Source: Croceicoccus mobilis (GTDB lineage Bacteria > Pseudomonadota > Alphaproteobacteria > Sphingomonadales > Sphingomonadaceae). Taken from it: 64,000 nt of DNA. The stretch covers positions 124,001-188,000 of the forward strand of contig NZ_LYWZ01000028.1 of NCBI RefSeq assembly GCF_001661965.1. The letters run 5' to 3'. Under the pieces are notes generated by a model. It searched no databases, was not told where the DNA came from, and worked only from the letters and a program-made list of their open reading frames with translations. Positions 1 through 8,449 of this stretch are shown piece after piece; the first letter of the stretch is position 1; the number at the start of each line of letters is the position of its first letter. A program made the position numbers and the translations under genes.

Positions 1-348
1 GCCGACCGCGAGCATATTGAAACGCTTTGGGCCAAGGGCCGCCAGTTCTTTTCAGACTGGACGCTGAATGGCAGCGAAGAGGCGCGCTGGCATGGCAATC
101 TGAGCATCCGGCGCGATGGTCTGGATGTGGCGCGTTTGATGAGCGATTGCCGCAATGTCGCCTTTTCGGCGGGGTCTGCCTGCGCATCATCGTCGGTGGA
201 ACCAAGCCGGGTCTTGCGGGCCATCGGTTTGGATGCCAAGCTGGCAAAAACAACGATACGGCTAGGGTTTGGCCGATACACAACCGGAGAGGACCTGGAG
301 GAAGCCGCGGCCGCAATCAATGCGGCGGCGTTAGCGCAAGGTGCTTGA
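1..348 (+). CDS. Cysteine desulfurase, C-terminal fragment (NifS/IscS family)
   Basis: The reading frame is open from the first base, so only the last 115 residues are seen. Members of this family are PLP enzymes that convert cysteine to alanine and leave a persulfide on a cysteine for Fe-S cluster and thiolation pathways. The stretch SAGSACASSSVEPSRVL matches the active-site cysteine loop of the family (SxGSACxS...EPS.VL), and the following AIGLDAKLAKTTIRLGFGRYTT matches the conserved substrate-binding end, including the RLGFGR segment. The ferredoxin gene begins 5 bases after the stop, which fits an Fe-S assembly operon. The PLP lysine lies upstream of the window, so whether it is IscS, SufS or a NifS-like paralogue cannot be decided. 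Confidence 0.88.
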   Translation, partial: ADREHIETLWAKGRQFFSDWTLNGSEEARWHGNLSIRRDGLDVARLMSDCRNVAFSAGSACASSSVEPSRVLRAIGLDAKLAKTTIRLGFGRYTTGEDLEEAAAAINAAALAQGA

Positions 349-353
349 GTAAG

Positions 354-686
354 ATGGTCCGCGTCACGTTCGTCACCCCCAAGGGCGAGAAAATCGAAGC
401 CACCGGAAAGGTCGGCGACAGCCTGCTGACCATCGGACAGGCAGCTGGCATGCCGCTGGAAGGGACGTGTGAGGGTCAGATGGCCTGCTCCACCTGCCAT
501 GTCATCGTCGTGCCCGACTGGTTCGCGAAATTGCCCGAAGCGAGCGAGGACGAGGAGGACATGCTGGACCTTGCCGCAGGGGCGGGGCCGACGAGCCGCC
601 TTTCCTGCCAGATCATCGTGGATGAGGATATGGATGGCATCATGGTGCGCGTGCCCGATACCGCGCATGACATGATGAAGCGTTGA
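354..686 (+). CDS. [2Fe-2S] ferredoxin, adrenodoxin type
   Basis: A 110-residue ferredoxin of the mitochondrial/ISC class, a one-electron carrier used in Fe-S assembly and for P450 or hydroxylase partners in alphaproteobacteria. Cluster ligands are C39, C45, C48 (TCEGQMACSTC) and C85 (SRLSCQI), the C-x5-C-x2-C...C pattern of this class. An acidic stretch EDEEDMLDL at about residues 66-72 is the usual docking surface for the reductase. The ATG at 354 is chosen because the protein then starts with the normal MVRVTFV beta strand. A longer in-frame reading upstream overlaps the desulfurase gene and has no family resemblance. Only 5 bases separate it from the desulfurase, so the two are probably co-transcribed. 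Confidence 0.92.
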   Translation: MVRVTFVTPKGEKIEATGKVGDSLLTIGQAAGMPLEGTCEGQMACSTCHVIVVPDWFAKLPEASEDEEDMLDLAAGAGPTSRLSCQIIVDEDMDGIMVRVPDTAHDMMKR

Positions 687-928
687 AGACCGGGATTAAC
701 CCCTAATCGTAAAACGTTTTTCTGCGCTTGGGCTGGTAAGGATTAACCGCATCCTCGGCGTGGCATGCAACATCAGATCTGTTTAAAACCTTTATAAAAC
801 AGTCATTTGCATCATGAGCGCGAGGCTCGAGATGGCAGGTGCGGGTTTGCGCGAAACTTCTCGTTAACCAGCATTGGAAGCCATTAGTGCAAAGCCTTTG
901 TTGAAGGGCTGTGGGCCATGTTCCAATC
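687..928 (+). promoter_or_regulatory. Upstream region of the LapG-like gene with three TTAAC sites
   Basis: This 242-base gap is visibly richer in A+T than its surroundings. It holds TTAAC at 696-700, 743-747 and 864-868, the last two extended to TTAACC and the last to TTAACCA, which resembles the CtrA half-site TTAACCAT of alphaproteobacteria. A perfect palindrome AAAACGTTTT lies at 711-720. No convincing rho-independent terminator for the ferredoxin gene was seen. Binding by CtrA is an inference from motif likeness only. Confidence 0.35.
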
Positions 929-1867
929 ATGGCCGGAAAGAAGCATTTCGCACGGATTACAGCGCAGCTGGCGGCAGGCATGGCCGTGCTGGTCGCGCCC
1001 GCCGTACATGCCGCGCCCTGGAATGTCGGGGCGGTCAGCGCCGCCACCCAGTTTGCCGCGGGGCATCTTGCCGTTTCGTCGCTGATGACGTCGCAATGTG
1101 CTGCCGCCCCATTGGCGGTGACGCGCATCGCCGCGCCGCAGCCGGCAAAGCCCATGTCCGCGCTGGAGCGCATTCGCATGCGTCAGGCCGGCTTTGCAAA
1201 GGCGGCCGGGCCCGTCGCATCGGCTGACGTCGAGGCGCAGTCGGCGGGGGTGAAGATGACCCCGGCTGCAGCGGGCATCGGCTGCGCGAACATTGCGCCA
1301 GCCGCCGGTTTCGCGTTTCCCGCGAAACCGGCGCTCAATGCCGGGCGCGGCACCGATTTTCTCGCCAGCAAGATTATGCCGATCAGCCGCACCGCTTTCG
1401 ACAGCGCATGGTCCCGCGTCAGCAGCCATGGGGCAGGCCGCGCCAATGTGCGCGCCGCTTCGCTCAGCGTGGGGCAGGGCGCGACCGCGCGCGACAAGGT
1501 GGCGGCGGTCAATCGCTGGGTGAATGCCCGGATCAGCTTTACCGACGACATGCGCAATTACGGGCGCAAGGATTACTGGGCTGACGCTGCCGAAACGCTG
1601 CGCCGGGGCAAGGGCGATTGCGAAGATTACGCCATCGCCAAGATGCAGATCCTGGCCGCGATGGGCGTGTCACGCGACGACATGTATCTGACGCTGGCCC
1701 GCGACAATATCCGCCGGATCGATCACGCAGTGCTGATCGTGAAGCTGGATGGCGCGGTGCTGATGCTCGACAATGGATCGGACGATCTGCTGGATGGCAG
1801 TGCGTCGAATGATTACCGCCCGGTCTATTCCTTCAGCGGCGACAAGCGCTACCTTCACGGCTTTTAA
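929..1867 (+). CDS. lapG: LapG-like periplasmic transglutaminase-fold cysteine protease (BTLCP)
   Basis: A 312-residue exported protein of the bacterial transglutaminase-like cysteine proteinase family. In Pseudomonas LapG clips the N terminus of the LapA adhesin and frees it from the cell surface, and it is restrained by the c-di-GMP receptor LapD. The ATG at 929 gives a signal peptide (basic MAGKKHFAR, hydrophobic core, cut near VHA-AP). The catalytic triad is recognisable as C231 (GKGDCEDYA), H266 (RIDHAVLIV) and D281 (LMLDNGSDD). An alanine-rich stretch of about 110 residues before the catalytic domain makes it longer than Pseudomonas LapG (about 230 residues). It converges on the secretion operon whose cargo is a giant adhesin, which supports the LapG role. 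No lapD-like gene is in the window. Confidence 0.85.
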   Translation: MAGKKHFARITAQLAAGMAVLVAPAVHAAPWNVGAVSAATQFAAGHLAVSSLMTSQCAAAPLAVTRIAAPQPAKPMSALERIRMRQAGFAKAAGPVASADVEAQSAGVKMTPAAAGIGCANIAPAAGFAFPAKPALNAGRGTDFLASKIMPISRTAFDSAWSRVSSHGAGRANVRAASLSVGQGATARDKVAAVNRWVNARISFTDDMRNYGRKDYWADAAETLRRGKGDCEDYAIAKMQILAAMGVSRDDMYLTLARDNIRRIDHAVLIVKLDGAVLMLDNGSDDLLDGSASNDYRPVYSFSGDKRYLHGF

Positions 1868-1876
1868 GGCAGGCGG

Positions 1877-3148
1877 TTACTGTTCCGTCAGCGCGGTCGA
1901 CAGGCCGCGGGTGAAGGGCGTGAGCAGATAGCCCAGCACGCTCTTGCGGCCAGTGATGATCTCCACCTCGCAGATCATGCCCGGCATGATCGCCAGCTTC
2001 TGTCCGCCGCGCTCCATGAAGCTGCGCGTCGTTTCAACCTGGACGAGGTAATAGCTTTCCCGCTCATTCTCGTCATAGACGCTGTCGGCGCTGATCTGCC
2101 GGACGGTGCCGTTCAGCCCGCCGTAGATCGAAAAATCATAGGCTGTGACCTTCACATTGGCGCGGTCGCCTACCTTGATGAAGGCGATGTCCGATGGGCG
2201 AACCTTGGCCTCTACCAGCAGGCGTTCGCCGGTGGGCACGATCTGCATGATCTTTTCGCCCGGCGACACAAATCCGCCGACGGTGGTGACCTGCAGATCG
2301 TTGACGATGCCATCGACGGGCGCGCGCAATTCGTTCCTTTGCACACGCGCCTCGGCCCCCTTGATCGACTGCTCGTTGACTGCGATCCGGGTGGCAAGCT
2401 CGCTGCGTTCGTTCAATGCCTGCTGCTGGAAATCGAGGCGGGCGCTGGAGAGATCCGCCTGCGCTTCCGAAACCCCGGCACGGGCACGCTGCACGGCCTG
2501 TCGCGCGCCCGACAGGCGGCCCTGGAGATCGGCAAGGTCGCGCTGCGCCGACAGCAGGTCGGTCTGCGGCACGATGTTCTTGGCGGCAAGCGGCGTCAGC
2601 ATGTCGACCTGCTGCTTGGCCAAGGACGTGCTTTTTTCCAGCGATGCGACCGTGGCCTGCCCTTCGGAAAGGTCGCGGCGGCGTTGTTCGACAGCGGCGG
2701 CCAATGCGCTTTCGCGGCTGCGCGCGGCGGCCTGCCGGACCTGCTGCAGACGCTGTTCCTCGGCGCAAATGCTGCCCGGTTCGCAGCCGGTGCCTTCGCC
2801 GCTGGCTTCGCGGTTCAGCCGGTCGGCGCGGGCTGACAGCCGCTGCGTTTCGGTTTCCAGCTGGCCCAGCTGGCTCGCGCTTTCGCTGTCGTTGAGGCGC
2901 ACGAGAAGCTCGCCGCGCTTCACCTGCTGGCCGTTCTGGATCAGGATTTCAGCGACCTGCGCGGGATCGGCGGCCTGCACGACCTGCACCTTGCTCGACG
3001 GGATGACCTTGCCCTGTCCGCGCGTGATGTCATCCAGCGGCGCAAAGCTGGCCCAGATCAGCAGCGCCAATACGCCGATGGCGGCGACCACGATCAATCG
3101 GCGCGGGGAATCGAGGCGGCTCCATCCGGCCCGTGCAGCAGCGATCAT
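1877..3148 (-). CDS. Type I secretion periplasmic adaptor, HlyD family (LapC-like)
   Basis: A 423-residue membrane fusion protein that bridges the inner-membrane ABC exporter and the TolC-like channel. Residues 1-20 are cytosolic, about 17-36 form the single membrane segment ([19 protein letters not shown]), 45-95 begin the biotinyl-lipoyl/barrel-sandwich domain ([15 protein letters not shown]), about 95-270 form a long coiled coil rich in Q, R, A and E, and the second lipoyl half and beta-barrel follow ([15 protein letters not shown] onward). Two cysteines in GCEPGSIC interrupt the coiled coil, which is uncommon in HlyD proteins. Its ATG overlaps the stop of the wall-hydrolase gene by 4 bases, so it is translationally coupled as the last gene of the locus. 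It ends 9 bases from the convergent LapG-like gene. Confidence 0.93.
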   Translation of the reverse strand: MIAAARAGWSRLDSPRRLIVVAAIGVLALLIWASFAPLDDITRGQGKVIPSSKVQVVQAADPAQVAEILIQNGQQVKRGELLVRLNDSESASQLGQLETETQRLSARADRLNREASGEGTGCEPGSICAEEQRLQQVRQAAARSRESALAAAVEQRRRDLSEGQATVASLEKSTSLAKQQVDMLTPLAAKNIVPQTDLLSAQRDLADLQGRLSGARQAVQRARAGVSEAQADLSSARLDFQQQALNERSELATRIAVNEQSIKGAEARVQRNELRAPVDGIVNDLQVTTVGGFVSPGEKIMQIVPTGERLLVEAKVRPSDIAFIKVGDRANVKVTAYDFSIYGGLNGTVRQISADSVYDENERESYYLVQVETTRSFMERGGQKLAIMPGMICEVEIITGRKSVLGYLLTPFTRGLSTALTEQ

Positions 3149-3996
3149 TCGCCAGCCTCCGGCTGGTCATCGGGCGTGATCTTGCCCGCGACCATCTGCG
3201 CATAGCGGCCCTGTGTCGGCGCCGGCAGTTCGAGCTTCCAGCCCTTGGTCGTATCCAGCCTGCCGCCGATATCGGCAGGGGCGTGCCGGTCGGCGTCGCT
3301 GGGCGCGACGGTGAGGCCATTTTCATACCGCCCGGTCAGCGGATCCGGCCCGCCCGCGACCAGCACGCCATCGTCGGTCTTGATGTCAGGCATCTGTTCG
3401 CGCCCGGCGTAAAGCTGGGTAAAGGCGCGCGCACGCCCTGCGCCGCCGTTGAACCGATAGAAGATATGGGTGCCAATCTTGGTGACCTTGCCCATTGTGT
3501 AAGCCCATGCGGGGACCACGTAATCGGCGTGATAGTTGATGGCGCTGCCCACGCTTTTCTCAACCCGGCCTGCCAGTGCGTCGCGCGCGATGCGATTGGC
3601 ATCGGCCCAGGCGGCGGCGGACGGGCGGCGCGACAGCGAGCCGTCGCAGGTGAAGGAGAACTGGCATACGGGCCGGTCGACGCCCTGATAGACGACGCCG
3701 CAGACAGAATTGGGGAAGGCGGGATGGCGCACGCGGTTCAGCACGACCTGCGCCACGGCGCGCTTGCCTGCATCGGGCTCGTACCCGGCTTCGTAATAGA
3801 TCGCCTGCGCCAGACAGCGCTGCGCGGTGGCGCCGGATGGGCCCTGCGCGATAAAGGCCGCCATGGTTTCAACACGTGCGTTCGTGGCGATCGCGGCATT
3901 GGTGTCACGCGCACGCTCGGCGTCGCCGGCGGCCATGACGGGCGCGGCGGCGCACAGGGCAAAGCCTGTAACAAGGGCACGGATCGCCTTAACCAT
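3145..3996 (-). CDS. Cell wall hydrolase, SleB/CwlJ family
   Basis: A 283-residue exported protein with a signal peptide ([24 protein letters not shown]). The SleB/CwlJ domain occupies about residues 55-190. Its core is [11 protein letters not shown] with the presumed catalytic glutamate, then [29 protein letters not shown] and NYHADYV, all hallmarks of the family, which contains lytic transglycosylase-like or amidase-like spore cortex enzymes and many non-spore homologues. The C-terminal 80 residues look unstructured. Its start overlaps the exporter gene by 8 bases and its stop overlaps hlyD by 4, so it is embedded between exporter and adaptor. That location suggests opening the peptidoglycan for assembly of the secretion complex or for the adhesin. 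This role is an inference. Confidence 0.88.
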   Translation of the reverse strand: MVKAIRALVTGFALCAAAPVMAAGDAERARDTNAAIATNARVETMAAFIAQGPSGATAQRCLAQAIYYEAGYEPDAGKRAVAQVVLNRVRHPAFPNSVCGVVYQGVDRPVCQFSFTCDGSLSRRPSAAAWADANRIARDALAGRVEKSVGSAINYHADYVVPAWAYTMGKVTKIGTHIFYRFNGGAGRARAFTQLYAGREQMPDIKTDDGVLVAGGPDPLTGRYENGLTVAPSDADRHAPADIGGRLDTTKGWKLELPAPTQGRYAQMVAGKITPDDQPEAGE

Positions 3997-6133
3997 CTGA
4001 ACGCATGCCCACGCTGCGGATCACCTCTTCCTTGGGCCCGTCGGCGGCGATGCGTCCGCCGTCGATCACGATAACCCGTTCACACAGGGAGAATAATGCC
4101 GGACGATGGGTCGAGACAATAAGCGTCTGATCGGCTGTCAGGTTTTGCGACAGGCACTGGATGAACAGCTTTTCGGTTTGCGCGTCCATCGCGCCCGTCG
4201 GCTCATCCATGAACAAGAGTTTCGATGGCGCGACGAAGGCGCGGGCAAGCGCGAGGAAATTGCGCTGACCGCCCGACAATTGCCGCCCGCCTTCGCCGAT
4301 GGGCCTGTCAAACCCGCCCGCATCGCGCGACAGGTACCGGTCCGCGCCAACCTTACGCAGCGCCGCGACCAGCTCCTCTTCGCTCGCGCGTGCGGAGGCG
4401 AGGGAGAGATTATCCTTGATCGTGCCCGAAAACAGGTTCGAATCCTGCGCGACGAAGCGGAAGTCGCGGCGCAGGTCATGCGGGCGGTACTGGCGGCTGT
4501 CGATGCCATCGACCAGCATCGCGCCTTCGCTGGGTTCGAACAGGCCCGAAATGACGCGGCCCAACGTCGACTTGCCCGCCGCCACGCGTCCGATGATGGC
4601 GATGCGCTCACCGGGCTTGATCGTGAGGTTGATGCCCAACAGCGAAGCGATATTCGCGCCCGGATAGGTAAAGCTGACATCGCGCAATTCGACATTCGCG
4701 CTGCGCACCATGGGCGGCAGCGAGGACGAACCCATGCGGCGCTCGTCCGGCTGGTCCCACAGGCGTTCGATCGAATCGAGCGTCTCCTTCGCCTGCCGCC
4801 AGCGAGTGAGGAGATAGGCGAGCTGTCCGGCAGGAGCGAGCGCCCGGCTCGACAGCATGACGATCGCGATGATCGCACCCATGGTGATATAGCCCGCATC
4901 GAACAGGTAATAGCCGCCCACGACCAGCGAGATTGTCGAGAATTGCTGAAACGTCGACGCCGCGCCGATGGCGGTGGAATTCACCGCGCGCAGCCGCTTT
5001 TGCGAGCGGCTCGCCATGTCGGACAGGCGGCGCCAGCGGCCCAGCATTTCGCCTTCGCCCGCAATGCTTTTCAGCGTTTCGAGGCCCGCGATGCTTTCGA
5101 CCAGTTGCGTTTGCTGAAGCCCATGATCGGCCTGCGCATCGCGCGCGGCTTCGGTCACCTTGCGCTGAAGATAGAGACCCAGCAGCGCCATGCCGCTGAT
5201 CGCAAGAATGGGCACCAGCGCCAGTGGCCCGGCAATGATCGCGATGAAGGCCACGAAGATCGCAAGGAAGGCAACATCGACCACCAGCACCACGGTGGTG
5301 GAGGCGAAGAAGTCCCTGAGCACGCCATATTCGCTGACCCGCGCGACCAGATTGCCGGTGTGCCCCGCCTTGGCCGACATGGGGGTCGCCATTACGCGGG
5401 CATAGATCTTTTGCGACAGCGATATGTCGAGATCGCGGCTGATGCCATCGAGCACGTCGGTGCGGGCGCGCCGCAGGGAAAACTCCAGCGCAAAGGCGAT
5501 CAGCACCCCGATGGCCAGCACCCAAAGGCTGGCGTCGGCGCGATTGGGGATCACCCGGTCATAGACATTCATGGTGAAGATCGGCAGCGCCACGGCAAGC
5601 AGGTTGATCACCACCGAGCCTAGCAGCACCGGCCAGAATTCGCGGCGGCGCTTGACGATTTCCGACCAGAACCAGTGCTGCCGCGCCTTGCGGTGCCATG
5701 GCTGGCCCGCATCGCGCAGGGCGGTGGGATCGCCTTCGACCGAAATCAGGGTGAAGGCCTGCTTGCCCGCGAAATCCCTGGCAGGCGTCCACGCGCCCGA
5801 AGCGTCCAGCGCCTCACCCGCATGCCAGACGAGCACGTCGTCGTCCTTGCGGTCGAGGAGCAGGGCAATCTCACCATCGCGCCGGAGGATCAGCGGATAG
5901 AGCGTGGCGTCGAGGGGCAGCTTCTTCGCCGACCGCTCTTCCCAGTTGAGGCCAAGCAGTTCCAGCGCCGGCCCGGCCTGATGCCATGGCAGCAACCCAT
6001 CCGCCCCCATGGCGAGCGAGCTTTCCAGCATCGCAGGCGCAAAAGGCGTGTCGAACCGCCTCGCCACTCGCGCTAGGCAAGCGGCCAGCGGATCGACGCC
6101 GGAAGCGGTTACGGGGCTGTTAGCCATGTCCAT
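3989..6133 (-). CDS. Type I secretion ABC transporter, permease-ATPase fusion (LapB-like)
   Basis: A 714-residue exporter that energises one-step secretion of the adhesin. Residues 1-140 form a C39-peptidase-like domain. It is probably a non-cleaving recognition domain as in RTX and LapB exporters, although a cysteine is present at residue 19 (DPLAAC). About 160-430 is the six-helix membrane domain ([20 protein letters not shown] onward). The nucleotide-binding domain has Walker [10 protein letters not shown], signature [14 protein letters not shown], Walker [14 protein letters not shown] and switch histidine STHRP. The normally glycine-rich first half of Walker A carries RVAAG, still compatible with GxxxxGKS. 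The start at 6133 lies 47 bases after the tolC-like stop. An alternative start two codons downstream (6127) is possible. Confidence 0.93.
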   Translation of the reverse strand: MDMANSPVTASGVDPLAACLARVARRFDTPFAPAMLESSLAMGADGLLPWHQAGPALELLGLNWEERSAKKLPLDATLYPLILRRDGEIALLLDRKDDDVLVWHAGEALDASGAWTPARDFAGKQAFTLISVEGDPTALRDAGQPWHRKARQHWFWSEIVKRRREFWPVLLGSVVINLLAVALPIFTMNVYDRVIPNRADASLWVLAIGVLIAFALEFSLRRARTDVLDGISRDLDISLSQKIYARVMATPMSAKAGHTGNLVARVSEYGVLRDFFASTTVVLVVDVAFLAIFVAFIAIIAGPLALVPILAISGMALLGLYLQRKVTEAARDAQADHGLQQTQLVESIAGLETLKSIAGEGEMLGRWRRLSDMASRSQKRLRAVNSTAIGAASTFQQFSTISLVVGGYYLFDAGYITMGAIIAIVMLSSRALAPAGQLAYLLTRWRQAKETLDSIERLWDQPDERRMGSSSLPPMVRSANVELRDVSFTYPGANIASLLGINLTIKPGERIAIIGRVAAGKSTLGRVISGLFEPSEGAMLVDGIDSRQYRPHDLRRDFRFVAQDSNLFSGTIKDNLSLASARASEEELVAALRKVGADRYLSRDAGGFDRPIGEGGRQLSGGQRNFLALARAFVAPSKLLFMDEPTGAMDAQTEKLFIQCLSQNLTADQTLIVSTHRPALFSLCERVIVIDGGRIAADGPKEEVIRSVGMRSDG

Positions 6134-6180
6134 TTGGCAATCGCCTGTCAGTCATCGCAGCGGCTATACCGCATTCCCGC

Positions 6181-7596
6181 TTATTTTGGGTAAACGCGGC
6201 CCTGGCGTTCCGCCGGGACCGAGGGGCCATAGTCGAAACGTTCCCGTTCAGCCTCGCCAGCACCATAATGCGGAGCGACGGCCAGTGCTTCGAGGAAGCG
6301 ATTGGTCGCGGCCAGCACCTGATATTGCGAGAAAATCTGCGAGAAGCGCGCGCTTTCAAGGCGAACCTGCACGTTATAACGCGTGTTCTGCGCGTCGAGC
6401 ACGTCGAGCAGCGAGCGGCGACCGACATTGAACTGGCTCTGATAGCTGTCGATCAGCCCGTTGGTGACGGTGCTCTGCTTGCCCAGCTCCGAAACGATGC
6501 GGCCCTGCGTCTGCAGCGCGTTCCATGCGGTGCGCACGTCTTCCTCGGCCTCACGCTGACGGGCGTGCATGGCAAAGCGCGCTTCCGACGAACGGCGGAC
6601 CATCTCCTGATATTTCGCCGCGTTGATGCCGCTGTCGAACAGCTGCCAGCGGACATAGGCGCGGGCCAGCAGGTCGGTCGTCTCACCCTGAAAACCGTCG
6701 ATGTCGTCACCGGCGCGGGCATAGGCTTCGACGCCGATGGTGGGGTAGAGGTCGCCCTTGGCACTATCGGCCATGGAATTGGCGGCATCGACATCGGCCT
6801 GCGCTTCGCGGACCAAAGGGTTCTTGGTGCGGGCAAGGCCCACGGCCTCCGCCTCGCTGCCCGGAATAAACATCGCCAGATCGGGCGGCAGCACCACCGC
6901 GTCGACCGGAATGCCGGCAAGGCTCTGGAGGCGCACCTTGGCGTCCTGCATGGTCTGCATCGCCTCGGCCTCGCGCACCAGCGCGGCCTGCAGGCGTTCC
7001 TCGGCCTGCTGGCTGTCGGCGATGGAGATCGAGCCCTGGCGCACGCCTTCCTGCAGGTTGGTCACCAGCGTGCGGTGAAAGGCCGTGTTGTCCATGCTGG
7101 CCGCGACCACGCGTTCCTGCAGCAGCACATCCAGATACTGGCGCGCGATCTGCAGGGCGATGAATTCGCTGCGTTCGAGGACACGGAGCGACGCGCCATC
7201 GACGCGGGCCGACTGACGCAGCAGTTCGCCCCGGCGGCGGCCGAAGTCATAGACGGTCCAGTCGCCGCGGATCTGCGCATCGATCGGGTTGAGCCAATCG
7301 TTGGAAATGCCGAGCGAACGGCGCGTCGGATTTTCAAGCCGGCGCGCACCCACGCCCGCCTCGACCTCAACACGCGGGCCATAGAGGCCTTGCGCCTGCT
7401 TGCGCTCGAACTGGATGGCTTCCTTGTTCATCTGCGCCTGGCTGATCTGCGGATTGGAATCCACGCCGATCGCGACGACTTCGGAAAGCGACATGGGTTC
7501 GGCTTCCTGAGCATGCGCGATGGTCGAGATCGCGACGGTGGAAACGCTGGCGGTCAGCACGGAAGCGATGATCGCGGCTTTTTTAAGCTTCTGCAT
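6181..7596 (-). CDS. TolC-family outer membrane channel of the type I system (LapE-like)
   Basis: A 471-residue outer membrane efflux protein with a signal peptide cut near IAHA-QE. Two internally similar halves carry the long helices of the TolC tunnel. The halves are marked by MSLSEVVAIGVDSNPQI at about residue 36 and by the KNPLVREAQADVDAANSMADSAKGDLYPTI region at about 250, and typical closing elements such as GRRSLLDVLDAQN follow at about 400. A good Shine-Dalgarno (AAGGGGAAG) sits just before the start. Only 11 bases separate it from the OmpA-like gene, so the two belong to one transcript. It would form the exit channel in which the N terminus of a LapA-type adhesin is normally retained. 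Confidence 0.92.
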   Translation of the reverse strand: MQKLKKAAIIASVLTASVSTVAISTIAHAQEAEPMSLSEVVAIGVDSNPQISQAQMNKEAIQFERKQAQGLYGPRVEVEAGVGARRLENPTRRSLGISNDWLNPIDAQIRGDWTVYDFGRRRGELLRQSARVDGASLRVLERSEFIALQIARQYLDVLLQERVVAASMDNTAFHRTLVTNLQEGVRQGSISIADSQQAEERLQAALVREAEAMQTMQDAKVRLQSLAGIPVDAVVLPPDLAMFIPGSEAEAVGLARTKNPLVREAQADVDAANSMADSAKGDLYPTIGVEAYARAGDDIDGFQGETTDLLARAYVRWQLFDSGINAAKYQEMVRRSSEARFAMHARQREAEEDVRTAWNALQTQGRIVSELGKQSTVTNGLIDSYQSQFNVGRRSLLDVLDAQNTRYNVQVRLESARFSQIFSQYQVLAATNRFLEALAVAPHYGAGEAERERFDYGPSVPAERQGRVYPK

Positions 7597-7607
7597 TGTT
7601 CTTCCCC

Positions 7608-8357
7608 TTACCGGACCGTGATCACGACGCGGCGGTTCTGCGGATTGCGTTCGCCATCGACGGTGGGCACGGCCAGATCGGTTTCACCCACGCCGCGGCT
7701 GATGATCGCGGCACGGTCTGCGCCTGCGGCGACCATCACTTCGGTCACGGCATCGGCGCGGGCGATGGAAAGCGCCTCGTTATAGGCGTCGCTGCCCGAA
7801 CGGTCGGTGTGGCCGACGATCTCGTATCCGCTCCAGCCGCACATCGGCGCGTTCTTCAGCAGGAACTGCGCCGTGCTCATCGTGTTGGCGGGCGCGGTCG
7901 CGGAATCGAAGTCGAAGAAGACCTGGTTCGTCGGCTGATTGCAGACCTCGGGCGGGGCCGGCGGCGGCGGCGGTGGCGGCGGCGCCATCGGCGTCGTCGG
8001 CGGCGTGCCGGTCAGGCGGCCATAGGCGCCCTGGCACTTTCGGATCGAATCCTCGTCGCGCAGGCCGTTTTTCATAAAGCCGCGTGCGATCGCGCACTGC
8101 ACCTTTGCTTCGGACGCCCAGTGATAGCGGGCATCCAATGCGTTCACGATTGCCGGGTCTTCCGTTGCGGCCAGCGAAACCTCGTAACGGCGCTCAAGCT
8201 CGCTCTTCAGCTCGCTGTCGGAAAGCTGCATCAGGTTCCCGTCGCCCGGCATCACCGTCGTGACTTCCTGCGCGGCGGCAGGCGATGCCAGCGCGCAGGC
8301 GAGAGCCAGGGAGGCTCCGCCAGCGGCAGCCATGCTGCGGATCGAGTGAATGGTCAT
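7608..8357 (-). CDS. OmpA-family peptidoglycan-associated protein
   Basis: A 249-residue envelope protein. The start at 8357 is set by a Shine-Dalgarno AGGGGG eight bases upstream and gives a signal peptide (MTIHSIRSMAAAGG... cut near AAA-QE). A first domain of about 100 residues with four cysteines is followed by a run of nine prolines in the hinge, and then a C-terminal OmpA domain (VFFDFDSATAPAN, then IVGHTDRSGSDAYNEALSIARADAV and NPQNRRVVI). The domain binds meso-DAP in peptidoglycan in characterised homologues. No eight-stranded OmpA barrel is present, so it is anchored in some other way. It sits between the adhesin gene and the tolC-like gene, which suggests it couples the channel or adhesin to the cell wall. 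Confidence 0.9.
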   Translation of the reverse strand: MTIHSIRSMAAAGGASLALACALASPAAAQEVTTVMPGDGNLMQLSDSELKSELERRYEVSLAATEDPAIVNALDARYHWASEAKVQCAIARGFMKNGLRDEDSIRKCQGAYGRLTGTPPTTPMAPPPPPPPPAPPEVCNQPTNQVFFDFDSATAPANTMSTAQFLLKNAPMCGWSGYEIVGHTDRSGSDAYNEALSIARADAVTEVMVAAGADRAAIISRGVGETDLAVPTVDGERNPQNRRVVITVR

Positions 8358-8420
8358 TTCATTGCCCCCTAACTTGCAGGTCTGCGCCTGCTGTTCGGTA
8401 ATTCTCAAAACATTCCATGC

Positions 8421-8449
8421 GGACGGTCAGGCCCCCTGCCAGACCGCCC
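8421..8449 (-). terminator. Hairpin directly after the adhesin stop codon
   Basis: GGACGGTC (8421-8428) pairs with GACCGCCC (8442-8449) with one G-U position in the minus-strand RNA, and an inner GGC/GCC extends it. It begins at the base after the adhesin stop and lacks a following U-run. It is therefore more likely a 3'-end stabiliser or partial attenuator that lowers read-through into the ompA-tolC-ABC genes than a full terminator. Confidence 0.45.

Noticed and set aside
27-353. Upstream extension of the ferredoxin frame starting at base 27
   Set aside because: It overlaps the cysteine desulfurase in another frame and adds residues unlike any ferredoxin. The ATG at 354 gives the normal N terminus.
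4106-5623. A 505-codon plus-strand frame opposite the ABC exporter
   Set aside because: The exporter has Walker A, signature and Walker B. The antisense product is Arg/Asp/Ala-rich and featureless.
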